64,000 nucleotides of DNA. It comes from Gnomoniopsis sp. IMI 355080 (lineage: Eukaryota; Ascomycota; Sordariomycetes; Diaporthales; Gnomoniaceae). Position 1 is the first letter of the stretch; each line of letters opens with the position of its first letter. Both the position numbers and the translations under genes were made by a program. The stretch is from contig JAPEVC010000043.1 in NCBI GenBank assembly GCA_027946555.1, positions 1 to 64,000 on the forward strand. The letters are read 5' to 3'. Shown here piece after piece: positions 22,089 through 34,695 of this stretch. The notes beneath the pieces were generated by a model. The model was given only the letters and a program-made list of their open reading frames with translations, had not been told where the DNA came from and searched no databases.

Positions 22089-24277
22089 TTAAGACGTAGC
22101 AGGACTGATAAGTGTAACATCTGACTCTCCAGCAAGCTTCACAGCTCTTCCGCAAATTTCGATTGTCATCTTGTATTTGAAGGTGTGGGTGTGTTTGATG
22201 GACCAGGTCTTGAAACTGGGGTATATGGTGTCGGAGCGCTTCCAAGCCTTGTTGCGTCCTATCAGTCCATGCCGTTCGACTTTGAGGTCGAATAGAGCCC
22301 CAAGATCGATTGGTTCGTTGTCCTCGTCATTCCATTTGACGGATAGGACAAGTAGTCCCTGGTTCGGATTCTGTGACGTTGTCCAGCTCATGCTGCTCTT
22401 TGAAGCAGTACAGGCTTTCTTCTCAATAGGAATGCTAGGCAATTCCACGGCATAGGGCAGATTTCCATTCTTATCACCGGATCCCAACGGTGGAGCGACT
22501 TCTTGATCCTGTCGTTCTTGAGGGTCTCGGTCTGTGGATAGCGAAACAGGTCCGGGCCTTCTCTCCTCTGCCGTCGAGATGCTTGGAATTTCATCATCAG
22601 CAAGACTTTTGCTCTTCATTACAACTAAGAAATCATTTTCTTCCTGCGATGGTGTCGAAGAATGCTGCTCGTCTTGATCGGACAGGCATTGCTTGTCTGT
22701 TGTCATCCAGGAGGCAGAGTCTTCTCCATGTCCGATCGATTTCCAACATACCTTTTCTTCATGACCCGTGAGTTCCTCGTGTTCTGGAGTTTCTGATGAA
22801 TCTGGATGGACGACAGACGAGGTTATCTTCTGGTCGACGGAGATGTTAGCGTATTCCGTATTGTAGAACGGGTCCGAGATGTTTGAGGCACCGTCAGTAA
22901 CGCCACCTACATTGCAACCCTTTCCCTCTTTATCCTCGAGTCCCTTGCTTGTAAATATGTCCTTTTGGTATTCCGAGGACTCCTTCGTAATCCGTTTGTC
23001 TGGGTTTCTGTTGCCATGACTAGCGATTGATGAGCGAAAGGTTTTGCCTGGAAATCGAATCATATAATGTTTCATTCTGTCTTGGCAGCTATAGGTATAA
23101 GTAGTAAAGTTGCTAGGTGCAATTACCGCGGTGTGCGCGTGGAGAGCCAATTTTAAGGCTTGGACACGGACTTTGAGAGGTGGTGATTTGTTGGTCAGTA
23201 CACCTTGACTGGTCTGTCGCCGATTTGGCACAATGCGCACTCGAAATGGAATAGGCAAGGAAGTTCCAAGTTGAACGACCTCCGGAAGGTCAACTTCGAG
23301 AGAGAATGAAAGTTGTGGTACACGAGATGTCTTGAAGAATTGGTGCGTCTTCTCCTTGAAGCTCAGACCGCCGTCCTGCCTACCTGGAGCTAGTCGATAT
23401 GTTTTGACAGTGGCTCGGTGTGACTGCTTTTGAAGCTTAAAAGTGCTCAATTGATGGGGAAATGTCGATTGCAGTTGAATGGGACATAAAGCCCTTGAAG
23501 AGATACCATGATTGCCTTGCTGAACAAGAGAGGCCTCAAGATGGTATTCCACGTAGCTCTCAAAACTGGTGCTGCTCTGCCAATGAGCACCACTAGATTT
23601 GAAAGAGTCGACAAGGCCTGTTGTCACGATAGCAATGGGATCCAGGGATTGGAAGCATTCTCTTCCAAATTTGGCGTTGTGCTCTCTGAGAACAGCTCGA
23701 GGGGAAGGGCTGAACGGGATCTGAATAGCGAACTCCCAGGCCTGTGCTGGCCCTTGTGGAGGAATATGTAACGGGCCGGTATAAAGACGTTGTCCAACGC
23801 CGTCGAACAGGTGGAATCGGCTTCGATAATATGAAGTGTATGTCCCATAGCCGGATGCCCTCGTCACCGCCACTTTCCAGCTGTCAATTCCCGCTGCTTT
23901 GGCCTATTTGAAGACAAAAGCTCACAACTTACGCTTCGTTTTGACCCTTCCTGAAAGTACGATTGCCACAATGATCATGGGTGAGACGCTTGGTGCCGTC
24001 CTTCTAATGATCCGTCCTCTTACAATATCTCCAGGCTGGTAGAGGCGTTCAGTGCTGTAAAGCTGAATCGCCAGGTCCTACAAATAGAACTTGTTAGCAG
24101 TTATTGAAACGAAGGCCGGAAGAACTCACCGGGCCCGATCTGTCTTGTACTGGCGGCATATTGAGATACTTCTCTAGGTAGATGAGTTTCAGGAACAATA
24201 GGAATGGGAGGACGGCCAGGATTCTTGAATGTGTCTGAGTCCGGCTCTGACGGACGTGTAGCGTGTAAGATCAACAT
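22089..24277 (-). CDS. Arrestin-like (ART family) adaptor protein
   Basis: Three exons are proposed: 24277-24170, 24077-23933 and 23893-22089, giving 685 residues in phase. The arrestin-N core is plain in exon 2 and early exon 3: DLAIQLYSTERLYQPGDIVRG, MIIVAIVLSGRVKTK, then a Tyr-rich segment and FDGVGQRLYTGPLHIPPQG. A second beta-rich unit (PQLSFSLEVDLPEVVQLG) follows, then a long Ser/Glu-rich disordered segment and a C-terminal beta-sandwich-like region. Fungal arrestins recruit Rsp5-type ubiquitin ligases to membrane transporters. I did not find a clear PPxY motif. The second intron is only 39 nt (23932-23894) and the exon 1 donor (GTATCT) is weak, so the N-terminus is uncertain. Confidence 0.65.
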
Positions 24278-24884
24278 TGCGTTCGGCTTTTCAAGGTTGT
24301 CTGTTCGAGCTGTCCTTGCCCAGGCGTGCAACGTACACCGCCGGGGAAACTGCGCCTGAGGTCGTTGCAGCCTTGCCAAAGTATCCGAAGCACAACATCA
24401 TTTCATGGGCCCTAAAGTTGTCGTTGCACAAGATGATACCACCTATTTACTGAGAATTCTCGCCTTACCCGCTCATGTTTATGACTGTCTCTGGGAGCGT
24501 AACATCCGTTTGCCGTCAATGAGGTCGGTACCTAGGTACTCAGACACGTGCCGTCTCACACGAAGTTTTCTGATCAAGCTGTCCACAAAGGTAGGATCTG
24601 AGGTTCAGGATTCACAAGACCAAGAGTAGGGGCACTGATTATGACCGAACGAATGAGTGAACGATTGTGGTCGTTGATATGTAATAAAAGATTCGGAGAT
24701 TCCAAGCAATTGGAGCCCTGAAAAGAAAACAACAATAATCTACAAGCGGGAATAATGAATAACCCAAGCAAATGAAGTATCTATATACAATGTATCCCTC
24801 TCTGATGAGGTACATATTCCAGACTCGTTGCTCGTTTTTCTTGAGGTCGCTTGCCTCACGAGTAGTGTTCCAGTACAGGATTAC
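24278..24884. other. Intergenic
   Basis: This lies between the presumed start of the arrestin-like gene and the end of the chitinase gene. No gene was recognised. Confidence 0.45.
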
Positions 24885-27247
24885 CTACTGGCACTGGCAC
24901 CACCACACAGAAGTGCAGGTGCATGTGTAAGGACTGACACAAGCTGTCGATCCAGTATAGCCTGTACCCCCACACTGTCCCCACTGGCTTATCGTGCCCG
25001 TGGCTGTTGACGTGGGTGCGCTTGTAGTCGTTGGGGTCGCTGTAACAGGTGTCGTTGAGGTGCTCAGTGTCGTGGTGGGCGCTGTAGTCGGTAGAGACAC
25101 GCTGCTAGGTCCATCCACGCAAGGACTAGCGTACTCGAGCTAAGGCGTGTTAGAGAGGCTCAAGTTTTCCAGTAGAGAAATGAGCCACGTACGATAGCAT
25201 GGGCCTGTTCTGCATATGTGCAGTTGTCGATCACGTTGGAGTCGGAGAAGCCCGCGCTCCACTAGGAAGAATCTTCGTCAGTGCTTCGAGTTTGAAATGT
25301 ACTGCAATGTTCCACAACATTACATGGCTCCTATCCTAGGAACTTTCCCCGATTGGTACCAATGCTTCATTTGACACTTCCAGACTCGGGGGAATGTTGC
25401 AACAATAGCAAGTAAACTGTCGTGATTCTATTGCCAACTTACCATCATGATCCCGCCAAACCTCTCCGCGTCTTTATACTCCGAGACTAGTTCAGATAAT
25501 TGGTCCGGTGTTATATAGTCTATTCGTAATTAGAAGCTGTTCGAACGGCAGATTACGACACCACTGATGCGGGAACTTCATCGCAAGACTCACATGTCTC
25601 CCCACTGGGTCCTCCGTTAGCAGCAAGTGGTGCTGCTGGCACGCCGATGCTGGTGTCTTCTGCGTGAGTTGAGTTCTCAACTTTGGATCGGTACGGATAG
25701 GCTTACAAGAGCTCAGCATTAGAACTAGGCGTCGAAGCTGTGAAATTCACCCATTCGTCATCTGTTGTCGAAATGGTCAGCAACGGGCGTGTTTCCAAGT
25801 TGTTTTGTATTTCTCGAGACTGATTACAATTGAATGCTGCGTTCTGATTTATGATTATGTTAGCGGTTTGTGATGCATAAATCGATATTGTTTTGGACTG
25901 CAGGCCCTACTGTGTAGAGGAAAGTGAGCATTACTTACGCCGTTGAAGGGCAAAGCGCATGGATACGTGTAATTATTATTGTCTGGATAGTTGCGAGCAT
26001 CAGTTTAGAGGAACACACACCACCTGGCAGGAAGTGGCTGCCGCTCATTATAGTACCACCAAGCTTGATGGACGCAGGATGTGTCATGACTTACTATAGA
26101 ATTGGGGCCATAGGTAGTCAAATGTTGCATTTTCGATGATTACACCCACTGTATGGATAGCGTGTGAGCCAAGATAGAAGACGGACTGAAGATGAAGAAG
26201 CGAGTTGCTCACTGTTTGGCTCTGGTATCGGGCATTGTGGGGCTCCTGTAATATAGTAGTCGTTGTCTGGATCTTCTGTGAAGAGTTCACGAAGCTTCGC
26301 AATCATAGCAGGGTAGTACTGGCTGTATCCGTTATTCAACTCGATGTCAAAGTCGAATCCGTTGACGAAAACATCACCGAAGGGACGTGCTGGTATGTAG
26401 TATTAGCGGATGCTATAGGTCTGTAGGAGCTGAAGGAAGGCGGTTCTTGACGTACCAACAGTAGTGTTTCCTGAATTGCCTGCTCATTCATATGATTAGA
26501 TCCTGATAACAATGCCAGAGAACTTTAAGCTCAGTGATCTTGGGCAAGACAAGGTCTTACCATAACTGTCCCAGAGGTATTGTGCAATCTCCTCAGCCTG
26601 TGCATCTCCCGAAAGAGAATAACTTCCTGAAGCTCCCCCCAGAGAAAGGATAATCGTTACGCCAGCGTCTTGGCAGGTTGAGATCGCAGCAGCTAGGGCA
26701 TCGCATTGTTGACCTTCGCCAGAGGTTCCAGAAATGTAACAAGATTGGCCAATTGTGCCTAATTCAGGTCCTCAGCCGCATTCACCTTTGGACATATGTA
26801 CTCAAACGGAGCCCTGAGATAGTTTCTTTGGGATGAGTCTAAGAAAATTAATCATACCGGACGGAATGGTCCCTGTAGATACTCCGTAAGAGTCTGTGAC
26901 TCTGCGTCAGTCTTAATCACATACAGTACCATGAGAGAACAGAGTTGAAACTGACATAAAAATGCTAGCACAAGGATGTCAATCCCCGATGTAGAAGTAC
27001 AGTATGTGGATAGATCATTATTCTCGATCGTTCCACCCCCATTCTGCCCCCTTTTGTTTGATTGTCGTATTAGCATATCTTGAAGCTACATGTGTGGGTT
27101 CTTGAATGCTTTCTGTGGACTACAGCCCTGGAGGTCTATGGGTGGGTAAGATGGCGATAGTGGAACTCACCAGTAGACAACATTTTGTCCAGAGGCACAT
27201 GCCACCCCAACAATATATACAAGAAGACTGATGAGTGATCGAATCAT
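24885..27247 (-). CDS. Class III GH18 chitinase with C-terminal CBM1
   Basis: Fourteen exons close in phase to 410 residues: 27247-27171, 27050-26956, 26893-26858, 26758-26561, 26479-26456, 26389-26213, 26148-26095, 25982-25939, 25843-25828, 25761-25707, 25649-25594, 25519-25443, 25261-25193, 25139-24885. A signal peptide (MIRSLISLLVYIVGVACAS) leads into the GH18 barrel: NVVYWGQNGGGTIENN, IILSLGGASGSYSL and the active-site FVNGFDFDIE with the catalytic Glu at about 160. A Thr/Ser/Pro linker and a CBM1 (QWGQCGGTGYTGSTAC...) follow. The CBM1 has six cysteines, where four are common, and WWCQCQ at the end. This is a secreted endo-acting chitinase of the hevamine type, able to bind crystalline polysaccharide. 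Roles could be cell-wall remodelling, mycoparasitism or nutrition. Confidence 0.9.
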
Positions 27248-29454
27248 GTTAACAGAGAATTTCAATATGGTCTCGCCCTTTGTGAATTAGAATCGTCCCG
27301 GAGTAAACATATATTAAACCGTCAGGTATAATTACACATGAGGCGACGGAGATTCGGGTCAAATATATATATACACCTTTGACTTATCTTGTATGCTATT
27401 CCGCTATCTCTTATTGTCTCAATACAGCAGCAGGGCGAGGCAAATGGGCAAATTTGTTGCCTCAGATTGCGTTCTGAATGGTTGAGCATGTGTAGTCCAG
27501 TAAATGACGCCCACGAGGATACATCAGTACTCACTGGTGTGTAACCTGACTCCTGATCCATGAGTCTGGTATGGGTAATGAAAGTCTCTTTCGCAGATGG
27601 ACCAGCAAAATGGTCACACTGGATCTTGACTGTAAGCCCATGACCGATATCCCACCTTGTCCGACTGATACCTTGATGTGGTGATCTCGGTCTTTCTCCT
27701 GTAAGGCCGGAGCCCCTGTACTAAGGTCTTTTGTTAATTCATAATTTTTCACCCGCAGAGCTTCCTATTTTGGAACTTGTGCGATGTCTTCATTCCGGGA
27801 TAAGTCTCTCCAAGCTACTAGCAATGGGTGTATCATTGACATTAGTATGCAAAGGCTGGAGGCGAGGGCAATCTATCCTTGGCCAGAAGGGTTCATAAAC
27901 CATATTGGGCGACTCTATACCGTCGCCTTCGATAAGGGTATGGCAACCTCATGCCACGCTAGGGAAACATTGTCACAAAGTAAATTGCTGTTACTAGAGA
28001 GGTCATTAAACCTGATCACCAGTAGGAATCTGAATCTCGCATCCAGTCAAGCAATTCCGCAGCTCAAGTGGAGTGCGCGGCAGAATTGCAACTGACCTTT
28101 CCAGGTGGACTTGCAACGTTACTGTCTGAAGTGCAGATGATCCTGTCGTTATCATTGTGCTTCAAGGGAGGGAGGTCACACACCCGTGCAAGTAGCCTAA
28201 GTGGGATGATGTAACCCCCATTTGATTTGCGTACCTTTGTATTTAAGCAAATTTGACGGGTTTGACCTACCAGAATCCAGCGCCTCTGCGGGCACTGAAC
28301 ATGCAGGATAGTGGCACATGGCAGGGTCCAGAACATTTCCTGTTCCTGCATACTGGGCAAGCCTTCAGGTTCCGGGTCCCCAGATCCTCAAGAATGCACA
28401 CAGTGGAATAGTTATGGTCGCAGAGACAATTAAGCAGGATTCAATATCATAGAAGAAGAACATATCATCGCAAACAAACCAACTTAAGGCCGTGTCGGTT
28501 GCATTACAGTATCTCCTGGGATAACTTAATTGCTCTCACGATGAACGTGCCATGGCAGAACCTCTCGTAGGATTTTTTCTCATGGAATGATCGCCCTTGG
28601 GAGAGTTTCTAGCAGCTTGCCTTCGTGTGGGCTACCTAATAATCTTGCGCTTGGGCGACAGATAGGAACCTGTTGATGTTATGTGCTTATTTCCTACACC
28701 GACGAATCAGAGCTTCTAGACCGTGGCGGACCAATATGCAGCTAAGCAACGATATATCTTATTACCGCTGGCACACGAAGACCAACGACCAGACAGACGA
28801 CAGACTGTCTTCATTCCCAATCTCGCTTCCTCATCAATTACAAATATCTGCACGTTCTAGGCAGTTTCCTAACATGATACTTACCTACGTGTTCGGAGCG
28901 CCACCGCAGTCGCCGTCGACGAAACCGGCAACACGCACCGCAGCATTCCATCATGCTCATGCTGAGCGTGGCAACACTGTTCTGCCCACCTCCAGGCTTG
29001 CTGGAGATCGAGGAGAAGCAGACTTCGCCTACGGCAGCAGCGTCGATCATGCGGGCCGATGACAACTTTACAGTGGACCGACATGGGCGAATAAGCATGG
29101 CCAGCGGAATTCTTGCTACGGCACTGCACTTCTTTGAGGCCCGAAAGTGGATCGTCAGTTCTGATGACAGCGTGAAAATGATCTTGTGATGATGCTTGTA
29201 ACAAGGTTGTCTCAAAAGCCTGGGGAAGGAAGGGGGAAGGGGTCCGGGTCCTAACCCCACGCCCTGCAACGCCTGCTGTTAGCGTAGTGGACAGGGGCCG
29301 GGATGTTTGGATTCGGCGCTGGACGCGGCCCGGAGACACGCTCTTGCTCAACATCACCTCCTGAACCTCGAATCCCGTGACCCGTTAGCCTTCTACCACC
29401 CCTGAGTGTGACGCCTTCTTCTCCGCTGGCACTCGAGGTCCGATAGTCCTCATT
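27248..29454. other. Gene-poor, partly AT-rich intergenic stretch
   Basis: No gene is supported across 2.2 kb. Between 28.8 and 29.4 kb several frames overlap on both strands. The plus frame 28953-29189 has protein-like composition (MRADDNFTVDRHGRISMASG) but no start context or family I recognise. It could be a relic or an exon of an unseen gene. Confidence 0.35.
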
Positions 29455-31187
29455 ATGGTGCTGCTTCACCGTCTCAAACAAATCAAAGCGATCCGGCCCC
29501 CTCGAGACTCCAATCCAGGGGATATCCGGTCGCCTGACCTGAGCTATGTCTACTCTCTCACCGCATTCGTCTCCCTTGGGGGCTTCCTCTTCGGCTGGAA
29601 CCAGGGCGTCATGGGAATGATCATTGCCGATGCACGCTGGCTGTCGCTCATGCGCCCTTCCTCAGACTGGTCTCTCGGCTTCGTCGTCAGTGTCTACAAC
29701 CTGTCATGTGCAGTCGGTGCCCTCGCCGCAGGACATTTGGCCGACGTCTATGGCCGTGAAAGGACGCTGTCGATGGCGAGCGTGCTCACGGTTCTCGGGG
29801 CGCTTGTGCAGACGTTCTCATACAGTATGACGCAGATGACGGTCGGAAGATTCATCATAGGCCTGGGCATTGGTGCATACGCGGCCGGTGTCCCGCTGTA
29901 CATCAGTGAGATCAGCCCCGCGAACTTGCGTGGGAGAATAGTGGGCATCAACTTGATGATCCTGTGTTTCGCTGAAATGGTGGTATTTCTTGTGGTATAC
30001 GGCTGTTTCTTCCTGAAGACAGACAACTGGTGGCGTATCCCAATTTTCATCCAGGTATTTCCTGCGGCTTTGCTTGCCTTTGGATGTTGGCGAAGCAGCT
30101 GGGTGCCACCGAGTCCGCGATGGTTGGTTACGCAAGAGAGATACGACTGTGCGCTGGAGGTTTTAACTAGGCTGCACGGTAGTGTTGCAGCCGACGAGGA
30201 AATGAGTGAGATCAAAGAGGCCGTCTCCGAAGAGCAAGGGAACGGAGCGCTCAGTGAAACGACTTGGGCAGATATGTTCCGCGGGTCAATGCTCAGAGTT
30301 ACACTATTGGGCGCAGGCATTCAATTCTTCCAGCAGATCACCGGCACGAACGCCATCTTCTACTACACACCTCAACTTTTCAAGAACGGTGGCATTACAG
30401 ATCCGAAGATTGCGAACCTGGCGACTGCTGGCGTTGGATTGGTGTTATTTCTGTCGGCTTGGATACCCATTCTGTTCTTTGATCGGCTGGGTAGGAAAAC
30501 CTGGCTCCAGATGGGTCTCGTGGGCATGTTCATCGCGCTCCTGGGCATTGCGTCCCTGCAACGGCATGCGGAGAGCAACCCAGGTGACCCGAGAAACTAC
30601 GCCATCATTGCATTCCCTTTCCTTTTCTTCACTTCATTCAATATGTCGTGGAGTTCAGGCTCTTGGACATACGCTGCAGAAATATTTCCGAACTCCCTCC
30701 GAGTAAGTACTTGCCTTGCGGTCATGGAAGGGCCGGGCCCCTTTGAGCATACGCCGCTGAAATTGTTCATCTCCTCTTTCTGTTCCCTTCTCTCAAGGAG
30801 TCTTCCTGGCTGACAATGTCAATAGTCCAAAGGTAATTCGCTGTGTACCGCGTCACTTTGGATATCCAATTTCATTGTGGCACAGGTAACGCCTCCAATA
30901 ATGGCGAGCCTCCATTGGGGCCTATACCTTATTCTAGCTGCCATAAACGTAGTCGCCTTCATTTTTGTGCGTTATTGCCTAGGTAAGTGCACCGCCGGTC
31001 ATTTCTTGAAATGCTTCAGGGATACTGACCTGCATTCGCAGTCGAGACAAGGGGTAAGACACTCGAGGAGATGGCGCATCTGTTCGGCATTGAGGAGAAG
31101 CGCAGCGACGGAGAGAACGAGCATTTTTCAGAGCAGCGTGGACTTCTCAGCGGTGAGCCTCTCGACGACGTCGACAATGATACGTAG
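29455..31187 (+). CDS. MFS sugar transporter (sugar porter family)
   Basis: Three exons (29455-30702, 30826-30982, 31042-31187) give 516 residues with about 12 hydrophobic segments. Sugar-porter signatures appear in order: GGFLFGWNQGVMG in TM1, GHLADVYGRERT in the 2-3 loop, GRFIIGLGIGAYAAGVPLYISEISP, a PxSPRWL variant (VPPSPRWLV) ahead of the cytosolic loop, QQITGTNAIFYYTP in TM7, FDRLGRKT in the 8-9 loop and a C-terminal RYCLVETRGKTLEEM formed by the second splice. It acts in the plasma membrane as a proton-coupled or facilitative hexose or related sugar carrier. The exact substrate cannot be told from sequence. The neighbouring transporter converges on it with a 94-bp gap. Confidence 0.92.
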
Positions 31188-31281
31188 TATATACAAGTCT
31201 ATTGGGTATCTATATAGTTTAACGAGACTTTTGAGGCCACCATCACCTCCCATGCTACTTCGCCTCAGACACAGACACCAT

Positions 31282-32934
31282 TTACAGGAACCAACGGAAC
31301 TCAGGTACGCTGGGCCCATCACGCAGCCTCATCGTTGGCACATCCTGGGCACTAATGGTAACGCCGTCCCTCTTGTTTCGTCTCTTGTTGTCCCAGATCA
31401 TATACAACCCCGTCAGTATCGTGATCAGTGCGCCGGTAGCTCCAAAGACAGCAGTCGTGATCAATGCTGTCTCGTACTTGGGTGCCTCATTGGAAACGAA
31501 AATGTTGCTAGAAACCAAGCCCATCACGTTCGCCAGTGGGACGCCAACGGAAGTGAGCGTAACTCGGCGATTCTCATCAGCAACATTGTTGTTGTACCAG
31601 GTCGACAGGATAACACTTGGTGCGGAGGTACCCCAGCACATCATGAAAGTCGCGTAGTAGGCTAGCTGTACCTGCGACGTCACATCGCTGATGCTCGCAA
31701 AGATGATGAACCCAATAAAGGTGAAGGCGAAACCCAAGGCGATGAATGGGAAGCGGATTCGGGCATAGTCAGAGCTAAAGGCCAGAATCAGCAACATGAT
31801 GGCGCCCGTCACGTTCGGCGCCACCGTGTACAGGTTGGTCTTGACCGTGGAGTAGTTGAGCGCTTCCACAATCTGCGGTAGGAATAGCGTGACCGATTGT
31901 AGTGGAACACCCAGGCACACCTCAATCGCCAGGAAGGCATACGTCGACGGGACACGGAAGATTTTGAGGGCGTCACGCAGTTTGAAGGCCTCGCTGACGG
32001 TGGACGAAGAGTCCGTTTGGATCCTGAAGAAGGCCAGACTCTTCTCCTCTTCGTTGAGGAATTTGGCCTTGGCCGCAGACTCGGGCAGGTACCAAAAGGC
32101 AATTAGACTGAAGAGGACCGACAAGCTTCCTTCTATGGCAAAAAGGTACCTCCATGACTCGAAGTTTGGGCTGTGTATCTGGAAAACTCCAAACGATAAA
32201 AGTCCGCTCTACTGGATGTTAGCTGGGGACGTTCTCTGAGACGCGCCATGGAGGGGTTCGCCCTGTTGGGGGGAAGGGGGTTTATAGAAACTTACGAAGG
32301 CGTTGGCGATATTGCTAGCTGCATAGAACAAGGCCAGTCGTCGTGCAAGCTCTCCTCGTCGATAAAATGTGGTCAAGTAGTAAATGACCAGAGGGAAGAA
32401 AGCACTCTCACAGGCCCCAAGAATGAAACGTAAAGCAAACACTCCACTGAAGTTCTGGGCTGCGGTCATGAGAAGCGTCATTGAGCCGAAGCCAAACATC
32501 ATCACCGGCAAGGCACGGTGAGGGCCGAATTTCTTGCCAGCCATTGCGACGGGCGGGGCGAGAAGCACATAAGGCACAAAGAAGATGCTGACGATGATGT
32601 TGTACTGATTGCCTGTGAAGCCCAAGTCATCTGTCAGGCCTGCCGTTTTGGCGTTGCCCAAGTTTCCTTTGTCGAGGGCATTGAAGAGATCTGTGAAGGC
32701 GTTTTAGCGGTTACGTTACTTCGCTTTTTTACCACCTCGACCCGAGACGTGGGCAAGCTTACACATGATGCTGAGGAACGGCAGGATGCGAGTATCGAAC
32801 TTCCGACAGAGCTTCACTTCGGCCTCATGGTCGAGGACGCGAGCTGTCTCTGCCACCACTGTGTGCTCGCCATTGGTGGTGCTCTCGACGTCGACCTTAT
32901 CCACGCTTTTCTTGGGAAGGGACTCGGCCTCCAT
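31282..32934 (-). CDS. MFS transporter, anion:cation symporter (allantoate permease-like) family
   Basis: Three exons (32934-32763, 32690-32296, 32208-31282) give 497 residues. The splices restore IMYLFNALDKGNLGNAKTAGL and AFSGLLSFGVFQIHSPNFESWRYLFAIEG, both typical of fungal ACS-family carriers. The N-terminus is hydrophilic (KVDVESTTNGEHTVV) and is followed by about 12 membrane segments. RFILGACESAFFPLVIYYLTTFY and FYRRGELARRLALFY match the family's TM4-loop region. Known members import nicotinate, allantoate, pantothenate, biotin precursors or organic anions, and the ligand here is unknown. No truncation is seen. Confidence 0.88.
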
Positions 32935-34695
32935 TTTGACGACGTGCGCTGGCTTTTGGGGGCCTTGGATGCGACGAGAGTTGGACGTGCTTGAGTTACG
33001 CTGAGCGGAGGTTGAACGGGGGGGTTGAAAACCTCAAGAACGCACACTTGCGCTGACTATGCAATAGTACGGGAAATGCCGATGCTCATGAGATGTCGAG
33101 GCTGAATGTTGAACTTGACGGAAGTGGGCACGCAGCCCAGTAAGTACAGTATGATAAAAGCTACCGGGCCGGCTGCTGCGTTCTAGCAAGCCTTGCCCGA
33201 CAGCAGCTAAACTACTAATGTACGGGCGTTAGACAAGCATGGCGTTAGACATATAATTGACAGTCGTAGCAGTGAGCCTCTTATCAGATGAACGACCAAT
33301 TGTGTTACTTTGACCCCAGGTTATGTGTGTTATCGTTCGGGCACTAAATTAATCACTGACTCTCCCGTCCCCACAGTGTCCCGGAGTCCGGCAGGTACCA
33401 GCTTATCTTCCCAATTATTATCGGCCGAGACCTTCCGTAGACTTCCGTACACGGGATACGAGATGCGCCGTTGGCCATAGTGTTTCGTAACAGTCTACGA
33501 TACGATACGTGATGCGCTGGAGCGAAGTTATTACGAGAAAGACACAAACCCTATTAGAACAGGCCAGACACCTCGGCTAGGTACTCAACTGTGCCCAACG
33601 CCTACTCGATAGCACTAATCGATAGTTCTAGTACGTCATTCTCGCAAGGCGCAGCCTTCTTGCGTTCAGGACCTACAGACTACACATCGGCCCGGGGAGC
33701 CCATGTTCGGGTACTCCAGAGCCACTGAAGGAATATCCGGGACACTGCCAAATTTAGCTGAGGGCATGAAAGCAAATTTTACTGATATGAATAACTCTTT
33801 ATAATGTCCATTTCGAATTGCTGAGTACCCACAATCCAATGAGAGCCTTTCACAAGAGTCTGCACAAATGCAATCGTAATTGAGTCTGAAGGCTTTTATT
33901 CGCCATACACTGCTACCTTGGCCCCTGGGTAGCTTTGTAGAGCCTGAATCCCAAAAGCAATTCTGTTCTAGTACATATGTGAGAACCTGGAAAGGAATAG
34001 GCTGTCTTGGCACAAGACTTTTCTTATCGTCAAATTTTTAGAAAGGCAGATTAGGTACGAAAAATTGCATGCAAACATATATTTAATAGTTTCTTGGATG
34101 TTTGGACACTGGCCAGGGAGTAATGGACATCATGGGCCGGGTCCGACGGATCTGTTCGGAGGCCTTCAAGCGCGGCTATCCTCAATTGATTTCTGATATA
34201 AAGAAATATTTGCTCACCGTCGTGAATGTACATTTTGAACTTGGTCTGAGTCTTACCGTTGAATGTATGCAGTTGAGAGGCACAAGCATAGGAGCAATGG
34301 CTCGCTGAGATTGCTCGCACCTCTTGTCTCTTCACTCTGACCTACCTAGATAGCTCGGCAGAAGACGTGACGAGCATCTAGAATGGTGGCCAACCCGGGA
34401 GATGTGCGTTGAGTATTGGCTTGAAGTGGGTTCAGCTGTCAACTCGCCCGTAACTTTGTGTCGATCCAGTCTTTATCTTTATATCCCAGACAAGAACGGG
34501 ATCTGGGCAGCACAGTGTCCAAGTACTCATCAATATCCAGGTAATCAGTCACGTCTAAATATTTTATTACTCTCCTCAGCTCCAACACGTCTGTTGTAAG
34601 GCTGTTAGCTTTTTGATAATAGACAAAGCGATGCGTAACCAACGTATCGGACCAACACGAACGAGACCGATATCAATCCTCCTTCAACTCCCTTT
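32935..34695. other. Intergenic
   Basis: This contains the promoter of the ACS-type transporter and the 3' flank of the aldolase. Several short frames exist but none is convincing. A palindromic-looking ACGATACGATACGT occurs near 33497. Confidence 0.4.

Noticed and set aside
28838..29357. Overlapping frames on both strands
   Set aside because: Several frames compete and none shows a family or convincing splice pattern. Only noted as a possible relic.
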